This document shows, piece by piece, positions 34,226 through 45,094 of a DNA stretch of 64,000 nt (position 1 is the first letter of the stretch; each line of letters starts with the position of its first letter). The notes beneath the pieces were generated by a model, which had not been told where the DNA came from, did no database searches, and saw only the letters and a program-made list of their open reading frames with translations. The translations under genes and the position numbers were made by a program. The DNA comes from Flavobacterium sp. (lineage in GTDB: Bacteria; Bacteroidota; Bacteroidia; Flavobacteriales; Flavobacteriaceae). The stretch is taken from contig NZ_JANXTI010000008.1 in NCBI RefSeq assembly GCF_025352425.1, positions 1 through 64,000 of the forward strand, given 5' to 3'.

Positions 34226-36382
34226 TTAAGCGTTACCTTTTGCTTTTTTGATTACTTCTTCTGAAATGTTAGAAGGAGTTTGTTCGTAGTGTGAAAATTC
34301 CATTGTAGAAGTTGCTCTACCTGAAGACAGTGTTCTTAATGTGGTTACATAACCAAACATTTCAGATAAAGGAACATTAGCTTTAATAGTTTTAGCTCCG
34401 GCTCTGTCACCCATATCATTCACCTGGCCTCTACGACGGTTGATATCACCTACGATATCTCCCATGTTTTCTTCCGGAGTAATAACTTCCATTTTCATGA
34501 TTGGCTCAAGAATTACAGCTCCGGCAGCTTTTGCTACTTCTCTGTAACCCATTCTTGCTGCTAATTCAAATGAAAGAGCATCAGAATCCACTGGGTGGAA
34601 AGATCCATCTAATAAAGTTACTTTTAAACTATCAACCTGGTATCCGGCTAACGGACCCGTTTTCATAGCTTCTCTGAAGCCTTTTTCCACAGAAGGAATA
34701 AATTCTTTGGGAACGTTACCACCTTTAACTGCATTTACAAACTGTAAACCAACTGGTATTTTACCATCCACTTCATCCGCTGGCGCAAGAATAAATACGA
34801 TATCACCGAATTTACCACGACCTCCAGATTGTTTCTTGTAAGTTTCTCTGTGTTGAGCAGATTTTGTGAAAGCTTCTTTGTATTCAACCTGAGGCTCACC
34901 TTGGTTTACTTCAACTTTGAATTCTCTTTTCATACGATCTACAAGAATGTCTAAGTGTAACTCACCCATTCCTGAGATAATCGTTTGACCTGAAGCTTCA
35001 TCAGTTCTTACTGTAAATGTTGGATCTTCTTCGGCTAATTTTGCTAAAGCCATACCCATTTTATCAACGTCAGCTTTAGTTTTTGGTTCGATAGCGATAC
35101 CAATTACCGGTGCCGGGAATTTCATTGACTCAAGAATAATTGGATGTTTTTCATCACACAATGTATCTCCGGTCTTGATATCCTTAAATCCAACTGCTGC
35201 ACCAATATCACCTGCTTCGATATAATCGATTGGGTTTTGCTTGTTAGCGTGCATTTGGTAGATACGTGAGATTCTTTCCTTGTTTCCAGAACGTGTGTTT
35301 AAAACATACGAACCTGCATCCAAACGGCCAGAATAAGCACGGAAAAAAGCCAAACGCCCAACAAATGGATCGGTAGCAATCTTAAATGCCAAAGCAGCGA
35401 ACGGCTCTTTTACATCTGGTTTACGTAATATTTTAGTTTGATCTTCTTCTAATAAATCAGCATCATCAGGGTGAATTCCTTCAATACCTTCTTTATCCAT
35501 TGGAGATGGCAAGTATTTACACACTGCATCTAACATGAATTGAACTCCTTTGTTTTTGAAAGAAGAACCGGCAATCATAGGAATGATGGCCATGTCCATG
35601 GTAGCTGCTCGTAATGCGTTGTTGATTTCTTCCTCAGTGATTGAGTTTTCGTCTTCCATGAATTTCTCCAAAAGATTTTCATCATAATCCGCAACTGCTT
35701 CAATAAGAATTGATCTGTATTCTTTTACTTCTGCGAGCATGTCTTCCGGGATAGGCACAATATCAAAAGTAGCACCTAAAGTTTCATCATGCCATACAAT
35801 AGCTTGATTTTTAACCAAATCTACTACACCTTTAAAATCGATTTCATCACCAATTGGCAATGTAATTGCAACAGCATTCGACTTCAACATATCCCTAACT
35901 TGTTGACAAACCATCAAAAAGTTAGACCCTTGTCTGTCCATTTTGTTTACGAATCCCATACGTGGCACTCTGTATTGATCAGCCAATCTCCAGTTAGTTT
36001 CTGATTGTGGTTCGACACCATCAACAGCACTAAACAAGAAAACCAAACCATCCAACACACGTAACGAACGGTTTACCTCAACGGTAAAGTCAACGTGACC
36101 CGGGGTATCAATAATGTTAAAGTGATAAGGAATAGATTCAGGCAAAACTGTACCTTGTTTTGTTGGAAAATTCCATTCACAAGTAGTAGCAGCCGAAGTA
36201 ATGGTAATACCTCTTTCCTGCTCTTGTGCCATCCAGTCCATTGTTGCAGCACCATCGTGTACTTCACCAATTTTGTGTGATTTTCCGGTATAGAATAATA
36301 TACGCTCCGTTGTTGTTGTTTTACCAGCATCAATGTGAGCAGCAATTCCGATATTTCTTGTAAATTTTAAATCTCTAGCCAT
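34226..36382 (-). CDS. fusA: Elongation factor G
   Basis: [48 protein letters not shown]; 718 aa. Confidence 0.98.
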   Translation of the reverse strand: MARDLKFTRNIGIAAHIDAGKTTTTERILFYTGKSHKIGEVHDGAATMDWMAQEQERGITITSAATTCEWNFPTKQGTVLPESIPYHFNIIDTPGHVDFTVEVNRSLRVLDGLVFLFSAVDGVEPQSETNWRLADQYRVPRMGFVNKMDRQGSNFLMVCQQVRDMLKSNAVAITLPIGDEIDFKGVVDLVKNQAIVWHDETLGATFDIVPIPEDMLAEVKEYRSILIEAVADYDENLLEKFMEDENSITEEEINNALRAATMDMAIIPMIAGSSFKNKGVQFMLDAVCKYLPSPMDKEGIEGIHPDDADLLEEDQTKILRKPDVKEPFAALAFKIATDPFVGRLAFFRAYSGRLDAGSYVLNTRSGNKERISRIYQMHANKQNPIDYIEAGDIGAAVGFKDIKTGDTLCDEKHPIILESMKFPAPVIGIAIEPKTKADVDKMGMALAKLAEEDPTFTVRTDEASGQTIISGMGELHLDILVDRMKREFKVEVNQGEPQVEYKEAFTKSAQHRETYKKQSGGRGKFGDIVFILAPADEVDGKIPVGLQFVNAVKGGNVPKEFIPSVEKGFREAMKTGPLAGYQVDSLKVTLLDGSFHPVDSDALSFELAARMGYREVAKAAGAVILEPIMKMEVITPEENMGDIVGDINRRRGQVNDMGDRAGAKTIKANVPLSEMFGYVTTLRTLSSGRATSTMEFSHYEQTPSNISEEVIKKAKGNA

Positions 36383-36392
36383 TTCTTAAATA

Positions 36393-36869
36393 TTAAAATC
36401 TGAAGTGAGAGAAAGCTTTATTTGCTTCTGCCATTTTGTGAGTATCCATTCTCTTTTTAACAGCAGCACCTTCTTCTTTAGCCGCTGCTAAAATTTCAGA
36501 AGCTAATTTACCTGACATCGATTTCTCGTTTCTTCTACGAGCATAAAGTATCATCCACTTCATGGCCATAGAGATTTTTCTGTCCGGACGAATTTGCATA
36601 GGGATTTGGAATGTAGCTCCACCAACTCTACGGCTACGTACTTCTACGTGAGGCATAACGTTTGTTAAAGCATCTTTCCATACTTCTAATGACGATTTTT
36701 CATCATTGTTCTTTTTTGTTTCTACAATTTCCATAGCATCATAAAATACTTTGAAAGCTGTCGATTTCTTACCATCCCACATTAAGTTGTTCACGAAACG
36801 TGTTACTAACTGATCGTTAAATTTTGGATCTGGTAAAAGTGGTCTTTTCTTTGCCGCTCTTTTTCTCAT
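36393..36869 (-). CDS. rpsG: 30S ribosomal protein S7
   Basis: [46 protein letters not shown]. Confidence 0.98.
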   Translation of the reverse strand: MRKRAAKKRPLLPDPKFNDQLVTRFVNNLMWDGKKSTAFKVFYDAMEIVETKKNNDEKSSLEVWKDALTNVMPHVEVRSRRVGGATFQIPMQIRPDRKISMAMKWMILYARRRNEKSMSGKLASEILAAAKEEGAAVKKRMDTHKMAEANKAFSHFRF

Positions 36870-36892
36870 GTCTTTACTTTAAAGTTTTTAGA

Positions 36893-37276
36893 TTACTTTT
36901 TTGCTTCTTTTGGGCGTTTAGCACCATACTTAGATCTTCGTTGTGTTCTTCCTGCTACACCTGATGTATCAAGCGCACCACGCACAATGTGGTATCTAAC
37001 TCCTGGTAAATCTTTTACCCTTCCGCCTCGCACTAATACTATCGAGTGCTCTTGTAGATTGTGTCCTTCTCCGGGGATGTATGCATTTACCTCATTTCCA
37101 TTAGTCAAACGTACCCGCGCAACTTTACGCATTGCAGAGTTTGGTTTTTTTGGAGTAGTAGTGTAAACACGCGTACAAACACCTCTTCGTTGAGGACAAG
37201 AATCTAAAGCAACCGATTTACTCTTCTTAGTGATCTGAGTTCTTCCTGTTCTTACTAATTGTTGAATTGTTGGCAT
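36893..37276 (-). CDS. rpsL: 30S ribosomal protein S12
   Basis: [60 protein letters not shown]. Confidence 0.98.
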
Positions 37277-37330
37277 AATTAAATACTAATTTTTCTTTTA
37301 TTTATTAAATTCCCGCTTTTTTAGGGGTTG

Positions 37331-37361
37331 CAAATGTAGTAATTATTTTGAATGAAACAAA
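37331..37361 (-). promoter_or_regulatory. Consensus Bacteroidota promoter for the ribosomal supercluster: -33 TTTG (37358-37361), 19-nt spacer, -7 TACATTTG (37331-37338)
   Basis: Minus strand TTTGTTTCATTCAAAATAATTACTACATTTG about 55 nt upstream of the rpsL ATG; matches TTG-N19-TAnnTTTG. Confidence 0.75.
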
Positions 37362-37552
37362 TCGTAATTAATTAATTTTTTTATCAATTAAATATTTGTC
37401 TTTTAATGAGATAAAGAATAGCCATTAAATTGCCTATGCCTTTAAAAACCTAAGTCCCGCGAATGGCTATTTCAAACAAATTGTTATTCGCAATCATTAA
37501 CAACAATAAAAACAGATTTTTTGCGTTATTTTGAAGCAAACAATTAGAGATT

Positions 37553-39220
37553 TTGAAAAAGATTTTGCTCTTTTTTTTCATAATTATCATCAGCGGAAAT
37601 ATTTCTGCCCAGGAATTCCATCTGAAAATTATAGGGCAAACCGAAAAAGAAACCAAAATTATTGACAGTATTGGCTATGTTCTGAAACATAAAAATGCAA
37701 AATCAATTCTGGATGAAAACAATTTATTTTACGAAAAGCTTAGCAAAGTAGGCTATTTGGAAAGTCAGCTTATAGAAAATTTCAAGCTAAATGACTCTAC
37801 TTTTAGCTTCAAATACAGCCTTGGAAATAAAATAAAATATGCGCGCATATATATAGGTGTAAAATCAAAAGAAAATATCGCTGGAAATTACAGTATAAAA
37901 AATGATACCTTAACACTTCCTTACGATGAAACCGAGGGCTTTTTAAATGCAACTATAAAAAAATTAGAAAGCAATGGTTTTTCCATGGCAAAAGTCAAAC
38001 TCATAAATCTACAAAAGAAAAATAACTCCATTACTGCTGACTTATCAATTGAAACAGAAATAAAAAGGCAAGTAAACGATATTGTAATTAATGGCTATGA
38101 TAAATTTCCTGAAAGTCATAAAAAAAATATCATACGCTTATATCGCAATAAAGTTTTTAATCAAAAGAATTTGGATAAGCTCTATAATGATTTTGAAAAA
38201 TTCCGATTCGTCAAGCAAAGTAAATATCCCGAAATTCTTTTTACAAAAGACTCAACAAAAATTTACGTTTATTTAGAAAAGACAAAGCCAAATACTTTTG
38301 ACGGTTACGTCGGTTTTACCAATGATGAAAACAAGAAAGTGGTTTTTAGCGGTTATGTGGATTTGGTTTTGAACAATATTTTGAATTCCGGAGAAAAATT
38401 GGCCTTATATTGGAAGAGTGACGGGCAGGACCAAAAAACATTTAATCTTGGTGTTGAATTGCCCTATATTTTTAAAAGCCCATTGGGAATAAAAGCAGAA
38501 TTAAATATATTTAAGCAGGACAGCACTTTTCAGAACACAAAAACGTCCATAAACTTAGGTTATTTTTTTAATTATAATACGAGGTTGTTTCTGGGTTATC
38601 AATCTACAGAGTCAAGCGATATTCAGAATGTAAATACTTCCACCTTAAGTGATTTTAATAATTCGTATATAACAACTGCGCTAGAATATCTCGATTTCAA
38701 GAATGATGATTTTCTTTTTCCAGAGAAAACTTCTTTCGATTTGAAAATAGGCACCGGGAAAAGAGATACAAAACTTCTTTCTGACAATCAGTTTTTCGGA
38801 AGTCTATTTGTAAAACACAATTTCTATCTTAATCAGAAAAACATCGTAAATATCAAATCTCAAAATTTTTATCTTCAAAGTGGTAACTACATAATAAATG
38901 AATTACAACGCTTTGGCGGAATAAACTCCATTCGGGGTTTTAACGAAAATAGTTTGCAGGGAAATTTGTTTAATTCAATTCTCTCTGAATATCGATATGT
39001 TCTCACCTCCAACCTTTATGTTCACTCGATTATTGACTACGGCTATCTTCAGGACAAAACTTCAAATAGCGATCAAAACCTTCTCGGTTTGGGTTTTGGC
39101 TTTGGTTTATCAACTAAAAATGGACTTTTTAACATCGTCTACGCTAACGGAAGCACGAATGAGCAAGTCATAAAACTTTCAAACTCCATTGTACACATCA
39201 GTTTTAAAGCAAGTTTTTAA
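37553..39220 (+). CDS. BamA/Omp85/ShlB-like outer-membrane beta-barrel protein with POTRA-like N-terminus
   Basis: Signal peptide MKKILLFFFIIIISGNISAQ; POTRA-like VNDIVINGYDKFPESHKKNIIRL...; RFGGINSIRGFNENSLQGN (RGF motif); C-terminal Phe. The ORF-track start is TTG. Confidence 0.8.
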   Translation: MKKILLFFFIIIISGNISAQEFHLKIIGQTEKETKIIDSIGYVLKHKNAKSILDENNLFYEKLSKVGYLESQLIENFKLNDSTFSFKYSLGNKIKYARIYIGVKSKENIAGNYSIKNDTLTLPYDETEGFLNATIKKLESNGFSMAKVKLINLQKKNNSITADLSIETEIKRQVNDIVINGYDKFPESHKKNIIRLYRNKVFNQKNLDKLYNDFEKFRFVKQSKYPEILFTKDSTKIYVYLEKTKPNTFDGYVGFTNDENKKVVFSGYVDLVLNNILNSGEKLALYWKSDGQDQKTFNLGVELPYIFKSPLGIKAELNIFKQDSTFQNTKTSINLGYFFNYNTRLFLGYQSTESSDIQNVNTSTLSDFNNSYITTALEYLDFKNDDFLFPEKTSFDLKIGTGKRDTKLLSDNQFFGSLFVKHNFYLNQKNIVNIKSQNFYLQSGNYIINELQRFGGINSIRGFNENSLQGNLFNSILSEYRYVLTSNLYVHSIIDYGYLQDKTSNSDQNLLGLGFGFGLSTKNGLFNIVYANGSTNEQVIKLSNSIVHISFKASF

Positions 39221-39428
39221 TTCCGAAATTCTACCTCAATCAATCGTTAATAAAATATGTAGTTCGACGACGTTTCGTTGCGAATTTTTAGGTGATTTTG
39301 CATAATTTCTGAGTTATTTTACATAATTCCCATTTTTTGTAAAATTTAACACGGTATTTTAACTATTCATTAGGATTTCTGATAAATGTTTATGACATTT
39401 GATAGACTAATTATAACCAAATTATAAG

Positions 39429-42400
39429 ATGAAAACAAAGTTAAATGGATTCTTGACGCTTTTTATAGCGTTGTTGGTGCAAATCTCTTTTGCACAAGAA
39501 AGGATTGTTACTGGAGTTGTTTCAGACAACAGCGGCTTACCAATCCCTGGAGTAAATGTTCTCGTGAAGGGAACTACGTCGGGTACTCAAACCGATATTG
39601 ATGGAAGATATTCCATTAGTGCTAGTCCAACCCAAACACTTATCTTTAATTTTGTTGGAATGAAATCCCAAGAAATTGTGGCTTCGTCGACAACAGTTAA
39701 TGCAAAGATGAGTGATGACGCTATCGAATTAGAAGGTGTTGTTGTTACTGCTTTGGGTATTAAACGAGAAAAAAAATCTCTTGGTTATGCCACTCAGGAA
39801 ATTAAAGGAGCCGATTTAAACTCAGGTACCGCAGGAGGGAACTTTTTAAACGACTTGTCGGGGAAAGTTGCTGGTCTACAGGTTAGAAGAAACAACAACT
39901 TTGGAGGTTCTACTAATCTTGTTTCACGTGGTGTAAAAAGTTTGACTGGTAACAATCAGATGCTGGTGGTAATTGATGGTGTTCCTGTAAATAATTCGAA
40001 TACCAATTCACGAGCCCAGGTAACAGGTCGAGGAACAACTTTTGACTACGGTAATGCAGCTGCGGATGTTAATCCCGAAGATATCGAATCTGTAAATGTA
40101 CTTAAAGGTGCTGCTGCGAGTGCTTTATATGGCTATCAAGCGGGTAACGGGGTTTTATTAATTACTACTAAAAAAGGAAAAGCGGGTAAAAAAGGTATGG
40201 GAGTAACTTTCTCAACTGAAGCCGTTGTAGGAAGTATTGACAAAAGTACTTTTATCAAATATCAAAACAAGTATGGTGCAGGATATGGATTGTATTACGG
40301 ACCAGACGAAGATGGTTACTTCAATCAAGAAGATATTGATGGTGATGGAACTTTAGATAATTTAGTTCCTTTTTATGAAGATGCCTCTTTTGGAGCTCCT
40401 TTTGACAATAGTCTTGTTTACCAATGGGATGCCTTCACTCCATATTCTCCAAACTTTGGTCAAAAAACAGAGTGGAAAGTGGCAAAAAATGGTCCGATTA
40501 CTTTTTTCGAAACTCCTCTTTCTTTAAATAATAGCATCTCTATAGAAGATGGGAATGAGAAGTCCAATTTTGTTTTTAACTTTAGTAATTTAAAACAAAC
40601 TGGGCTACTACCAAATAGCGAAATCAACAAAAATAACTTTAGCGTAAAATTAAACCATAATTTAACCGACAGGTTTACTGTATCAGTTTTTGCTAATTAC
40701 ACTACACAAAAAGCCGTTGGTAGAAACTCCACAGGATATAACGACAACATCATGTCAAACTTCCGTCAATGGTGGCAAACAAACGTTGACATAAAAGAAT
40801 TGGAACAAGTTTACAATGCCTCGGGCGGCCAAAATGTTACCTGGAATATCAAGTCACCAACAGACTTATCACCAGCATACTGGGATAACCCCTATTTCCA
40901 AAGATATAAAAACTATCAAAATGATAGCCGAGACAGATTCTTAGGTTATGCTAAATTTGATTATAAGATTAACAGTTGGTTATCAGCTACAACGAGAGTA
41001 TCTACGGACACTTACTTTGAAACACAGGAAGAAAGAAGAGCCAAAGGCTCAGTTTCTTCCGAGTTTGGAGTCCCAAATGCTGATAATGTTCGCCAAGATG
41101 AGAAATCTGGTTATCAAAGATTTGAAAAAAACTACCGTGAAAACAACTATGATTTGATGTTCAATTTCAAAAAAACTTGGGACAAAATTAATTTTACAGG
41201 TTTATTTGGAGGTACAATCAACAGAATAAACCAAAATATTTTATTTGCTTCCACAAATGGTGGGCTCATTGTTCCTGGAGTATATAGTTTATTAAACTCA
41301 GTTCAGCCTATTAATGATCCTTATGAATTGCGTCCAAAAAGCGGAATTAACAGTTACTATGCTCAGGCTTCTTTCGGTTTTAATGACTTTATATTTTTAG
41401 ACGGTACCGTGAGACGTGATGCTTACTCTTCCTTGCCTAAAGATAATAATGTTGTAACTTATCCATCAATTTCAGGTAGTTTATTGTTCTCTAACTTAAT
41501 TAAACAAAAATGGATGTCCTTTGGTAAATTAAGATTAAATTGGGCAGAAGTAGGTAACGGCGCGCCGGACCAAGCTTTAGCTGATACTTATTCTAAATTC
41601 CCCGCGTTTAATGGGAATGGATTATTCTCTGTAAATTCTATCAAAAACAATCCAAATTTAAGACCAACTGTAACGTCCAGTTATGAAGCGGGTATAGAAA
41701 TGCAGATGTTTGATAAAAGATTGGGATTTGATGTGAGTTACTATCGTTCTTTGAGTAAGGATCAAATTTACAGGGTTCCATATTCTGAGGCAACAGGTAT
41801 TACTTCAAGATACGTTAATGCAGGCTCCATAGAAAACAAAGGAGTTGAAGTACAATTGAACATTACACCAGTAAAGACCGCAAATTTCCAATGGGATATT
41901 AATGTAAACTGGGCAAGAAACAGAAATGAAGTTGTTTCACTTGCAAAAGGTATTGATAATCTGCAATTAGGAAGCTTCCAAGGTGGTGTATCTATCAACG
42001 CCAGTGTAGGACAACCTTACGGTATTATTAAAGGAACTGACTTTACTTATTTAGACGGTCAGAGAATTGTTGGAGCTAATGGTAGATATGTACTAAACTC
42101 CAGCTCTAATAACAATATTGGTGATATCAATCCGGATTGGACAGGTGGTCTTAGAAACAAATTTACTTATAAGGATTTTGCATTCAGTTTCTTAATTGAT
42201 TCACAAAAAGGAGGAGATATTTTCTCTTTGGACAGATCGTATGGTTTAGCAACCGGTTTACCTGATGAAACCGCGGCACTAAATGACCTTGGAAACCCAA
42301 TCCGGAATCCTATAACAACAGGAACTGACTCCGGAGGTATTATACTTCCAGGTGTTCATGCAGATGGAACTCCAAACGAAACAAGAGCCCCTGGACCGTT

Positions 42401-42704
42401 TAACTTTGGAAACAGTTTTGGATACAGAAGACAGCCAAACAAAGCTTTTATTTATGACGCTTCCTATGTTAAATTAAGAGAAGTTTCTATATCGTACAAT
42501 TTCCCTAAAAAATGGATAGACAACTTGAGGATAGACAACATGACGTTCAGCTTGGTTGGAACCAATTTATGGATAATTCACAAAAACTTACCAGATGCTG
42601 ACCCCGAAAGTGGTCTAGGCTCAGGTAATCTTTCATCTGGTTATTCAGTGGGGTCATTACCAACCACAAGAAATATTGGAGGTAACTTAACGCTTAAATT
42701 TTAA
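39429..42704 (+). CDS. SusC/RagA family TonB-linked outer membrane protein
   Basis: CarboxypepD_reg-like N-domain RIVTGVVSDNSGLPIPGVNVLVKGTTSGTQTDIDGRYSI; ELEGVVVTALGIKREKKSLGYATQEI; plug GVPVNNSNTN; 1091 aa. Confidence 0.96.
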   Translation: MKTKLNGFLTLFIALLVQISFAQERIVTGVVSDNSGLPIPGVNVLVKGTTSGTQTDIDGRYSISASPTQTLIFNFVGMKSQEIVASSTTVNAKMSDDAIELEGVVVTALGIKREKKSLGYATQEIKGADLNSGTAGGNFLNDLSGKVAGLQVRRNNNFGGSTNLVSRGVKSLTGNNQMLVVIDGVPVNNSNTNSRAQVTGRGTTFDYGNAAADVNPEDIESVNVLKGAAASALYGYQAGNGVLLITTKKGKAGKKGMGVTFSTEAVVGSIDKSTFIKYQNKYGAGYGLYYGPDEDGYFNQEDIDGDGTLDNLVPFYEDASFGAPFDNSLVYQWDAFTPYSPNFGQKTEWKVAKNGPITFFETPLSLNNSISIEDGNEKSNFVFNFSNLKQTGLLPNSEINKNNFSVKLNHNLTDRFTVSVFANYTTQKAVGRNSTGYNDNIMSNFRQWWQTNVDIKELEQVYNASGGQNVTWNIKSPTDLSPAYWDNPYFQRYKNYQNDSRDRFLGYAKFDYKINSWLSATTRVSTDTYFETQEERRAKGSVSSEFGVPNADNVRQDEKSGYQRFEKNYRENNYDLMFNFKKTWDKINFTGLFGGTINRINQNILFASTNGGLIVPGVYSLLNSVQPINDPYELRPKSGINSYYAQASFGFNDFIFLDGTVRRDAYSSLPKDNNVVTYPSISGSLLFSNLIKQKWMSFGKLRLNWAEVGNGAPDQALADTYSKFPAFNGNGLFSVNSIKNNPNLRPTVTSSYEAGIEMQMFDKRLGFDVSYYRSLSKDQIYRVPYSEATGITSRYVNAGSIENKGVEVQLNITPVKTANFQWDINVNWARNRNEVVSLAKGIDNLQLGSFQGGVSINASVGQPYGIIKGTDFTYLDGQRIVGANGRYVLNSSSNNNIGDINPDWTGGLRNKFTYKDFAFSFLIDSQKGGDIFSLDRSYGLATGLPDETAALNDLGNPIRNPITTGTDSGGIILPGVHADGTPNETRAPGPFNFGNSFGYRRQPNKAFIYDASYVKLREVSISYNFPKKWIDNLRIDNMTFSLVGTNLWIIHKNLPDADPESGLGSGNLSSGYSVGSLPTTRNIGGNLTLKF

Positions 42705-42706
42705 TT

Positions 42707-44161
42707 ATGAAAAAGATATTTTTATTAATGTTTGTTTTTGCGGGTTTTTATTCCTGCACAGACGATATAACAGATCTAAACGAAGACACTGTAAACCCTA
42801 CCGCGGTTCCGGCGGAGTTTTTGTTTTCCAATGCTGAGAAAAACATGGTGGACCAAATGGTCAATACGAGTGTTAATCTTAATGTGTTCAGGTTGTTTAT
42901 GCAACAATGGACTGAAACAACATATACTGATGAAAGTAACTATGATGTCGCTACAAGAACAATTCCAGACAATCACTGGCAAGCTATCTACAGAGATGTA
43001 TTAAGAGATTTAAAAGAATCCAGAAAAGTTTTGGCTACTGAAGTCTATACAGGTACAACTCAGGAAATTGCCGATAAGGAAATTGAAAGAACAAATAAAG
43101 GGCACTTGATAGACATCATGACGGCTTATGCTTATTCTGTATTAGTAGACACTTTTGGTAATGTTCCATATACTGAAGCATTAGATCCTTTAGATCATCC
43201 TCTGCCTGCTTATGATGATGCTAAAACTATATATAAAGATTTAATTTCAAAGTTAACCATTGCTTCGCATGGATTAGACACCAGTCATGGAAGTTTCGAC
43301 ACACAAGATTTGATTTATGGTGGCGACACTTCGCAATGGCAAAAATTTGCTAACTCTTTACGTTTAAGAATGGCTATCAATATGGATGACATCGATCATA
43401 CTTATGCTTCTGCTCAGGTTGTTTCTGCGGTAACGGATGGTGTAATTTTAACTAATAATGATAACACTGACCTGTCGTACTTAGCAGCAAAACCAAATAC
43501 GAATCCTATTTTTGTGGATGTAATATCTACAGGAAGAGACGACTTTGTTCCAACAAGTACTATTATTGATAAAATGAATGCCCTGAATGACCCAAGAAGA
43601 GCTGCGTATTTCACACAGATTGGCGGCATTTATGAAGGTGGTACTCCTGGAGACAGTAACAACTTTGCCAATTTTTCACATATTGGTACCATGATAGTGG
43701 AACCAACATTTGAAGGAACCATAATGGATGCTGCTGAAGTCGAGTTTTTATTAGCGGAAGCTGTTGAAAGAGGAATACCTATCGCGGGTACCGCTGAATC
43801 CCATTATAATGCGGCGATTACTGCATCAATGAGTTACTGGGGTGTTTCCCCTGTAGCCATTGCAGCTTATTTAGCGCAGCCAAGCGTAGCCTATGCAACA
43901 GCAACAGGACCATGGCAGCAAAAAATAGGCGAACAAGCTTATCTGGCTCTTTACAACAGAGGCTTCGAAGCATGGATATCTTGGAGAAGATTGAATTACC
44001 CAGTTTTAATTGCTCCGGCAGATGCAAATGAAACTGAAGTGCCTACACGTTTAACTTACCCTGCTAGAGAAGAAACTTTAAATGCAACTAATGTGGAAGC
44101 TGCTTCTACGGCTATTGGAGGAAATACGCTGACAACTCATATATTCTGGGACGTTAATTAA
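42707..44161 (+). CDS. SusD/RagB family nutrient-binding outer membrane lipoprotein
   Basis: Lipobox FAGFYSC; immediately downstream of SusC; RLRMAINMDDID; AEVEFLLAEAVERG; QKIGEQAYLALYNRGFEAWISWRRLNYP. Confidence 0.94.
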   Translation: MKKIFLLMFVFAGFYSCTDDITDLNEDTVNPTAVPAEFLFSNAEKNMVDQMVNTSVNLNVFRLFMQQWTETTYTDESNYDVATRTIPDNHWQAIYRDVLRDLKESRKVLATEVYTGTTQEIADKEIERTNKGHLIDIMTAYAYSVLVDTFGNVPYTEALDPLDHPLPAYDDAKTIYKDLISKLTIASHGLDTSHGSFDTQDLIYGGDTSQWQKFANSLRLRMAINMDDIDHTYASAQVVSAVTDGVILTNNDNTDLSYLAAKPNTNPIFVDVISTGRDDFVPTSTIIDKMNALNDPRRAAYFTQIGGIYEGGTPGDSNNFANFSHIGTMIVEPTFEGTIMDAAEVEFLLAEAVERGIPIAGTAESHYNAAITASMSYWGVSPVAIAAYLAQPSVAYATATGPWQQKIGEQAYLALYNRGFEAWISWRRLNYPVLIAPADANETEVPTRLTYPAREETLNATNVEAASTAIGGNTLTTHIFWDVN

Positions 44162-44183
44162 TCTTAAGAATGTTTTTATAATC

Positions 44184-44218
44184 AAAACCATCTCGTTCTA
44201 AAACGGGATGGTTTTTTT
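44184..44218 (+). terminator. Intrinsic terminator after susD, abutting the rlmB promoter
   Basis: AAAACCATCTCGTT-CTAA-AACGGGATGGTTTTTTT (one wobble). Confidence 0.85.
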
Positions 44219-44219
44219 A

Positions 44220-44227
44220 TATCTTTG
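44220..44227 (+). promoter_or_regulatory. Candidate rlmB -7 box TATCTTTG, 4 nt upstream of the ATG
   Basis: TATCTTTG-CGCC-ATG. Confidence 0.6.
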
Positions 44228-44231
44228 CGCC

Positions 44232-44966
44232 ATGGAAAAAGAACATCAAATCTTCGGGATTAGAGCAATTATTGAAGGAATACAGTCGGGTGCAGCTATT
44301 GACAAAGTGTTTATTCAATCGGACACGCAAGGCGAATTAATGAAGGAACTTATGAAAGTGATGAAACAAAAAAGCATCAATTTCTCCTATGTTCCCGTTG
44401 AAAAACTAAACCGATTAACTTCCAACAATCATCAAGGCGCGGTTGCTACAATTTCCCCTATTGCCTTCCACGATTTGGAAACTTTAATCGAAAAAGTGCT
44501 GGAATCGGGAAAAACACCTTTATTCCTGATACTTGACCAAATATCCGATGCCCGAAATTTCGGTGCCATCATAAGAACCGCTGAATGTACCGGTGTTGAT
44601 GGAATCATAGTTCAAAAAGCGGGTTCTGCTCCTGTTAATGGTGATACCGTAAAAACTTCAGCCGGCGCTGTATTTAATGTTCCAATCTGCAAAGTCGAAC
44701 ATATCAAAGATGCTATCTTTCATCTTCAGGGAAGCGGAATAAAAACCGTAGCCGCCACCGAAAAAACAGACCAAAACATTTACGATATTTCGTTAAACGA
44801 ACCCGTCGCAATTATCATGGGAAGTGAAGACAGAGGAATCAATCCATCCGTATTAAAAATCGTAGATGAAAAAGCAAAGCTTCCTATGTTTGGAAGTATT
44901 GGCTCGCTCAATGTTTCTGTGGCTTGTGGTGCTTTTCTTTATGAAGCTGTTCGTCAAAGACAGTAA
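44232..44966 (+). CDS. rlmB: 23S rRNA (guanosine-2'-O)-methyltransferase RlmB family (SpoU/TrmH) (start trimmed)
   Basis: MEKEHQIFGIRAIIEGIQSG; LDQISDARNFGAIIRTAECTGVDGIIV; IMGSEDRGINPSVL; GSIGSLNVSVACGAFLYE. Confidence 0.94.
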   Translation: MEKEHQIFGIRAIIEGIQSGAAIDKVFIQSDTQGELMKELMKVMKQKSINFSYVPVEKLNRLTSNNHQGAVATISPIAFHDLETLIEKVLESGKTPLFLILDQISDARNFGAIIRTAECTGVDGIIVQKAGSAPVNGDTVKTSAGAVFNVPICKVEHIKDAIFHLQGSGIKTVAATEKTDQNIYDISLNEPVAIIMGSEDRGINPSVLKIVDEKAKLPMFGSIGSLNVSVACGAFLYEAVRQRQ

Positions 44967-45031
44967 ATATTTGATATTTAGAAGCGAATGGTTCGGGATT
45001 ATCAGTTATCCTTATTCCCGCTATTCAATAC

Positions 45032-45067
45032 AATAAAAATGTCACGAAGTGTCGTGACATTTTTATT
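45032..45067. terminator. Bidirectional intrinsic terminator between convergent rlmB and rhomboid
   Basis: 16-bp perfect arms AATAAAAATGTCACGA / TCGTGACATTTTTATT, loop AGTG. Confidence 0.92.
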
Positions 45068-45094
45068 TTCATTACTATCGGGGCTAGAAAAGAA

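Noticed and set aside
19982-37276. Ribosomal cluster examined for inserted novel genes
   Set aside because: Gene order is standard (rpsL-rpsG-fusA-rpsJ ... secY-infA-rpmJ-rpsM-rpsK-rpsD-rpoA-rplQ); every gap is accounted for, with only the short rpmJ missing from the ORF track.
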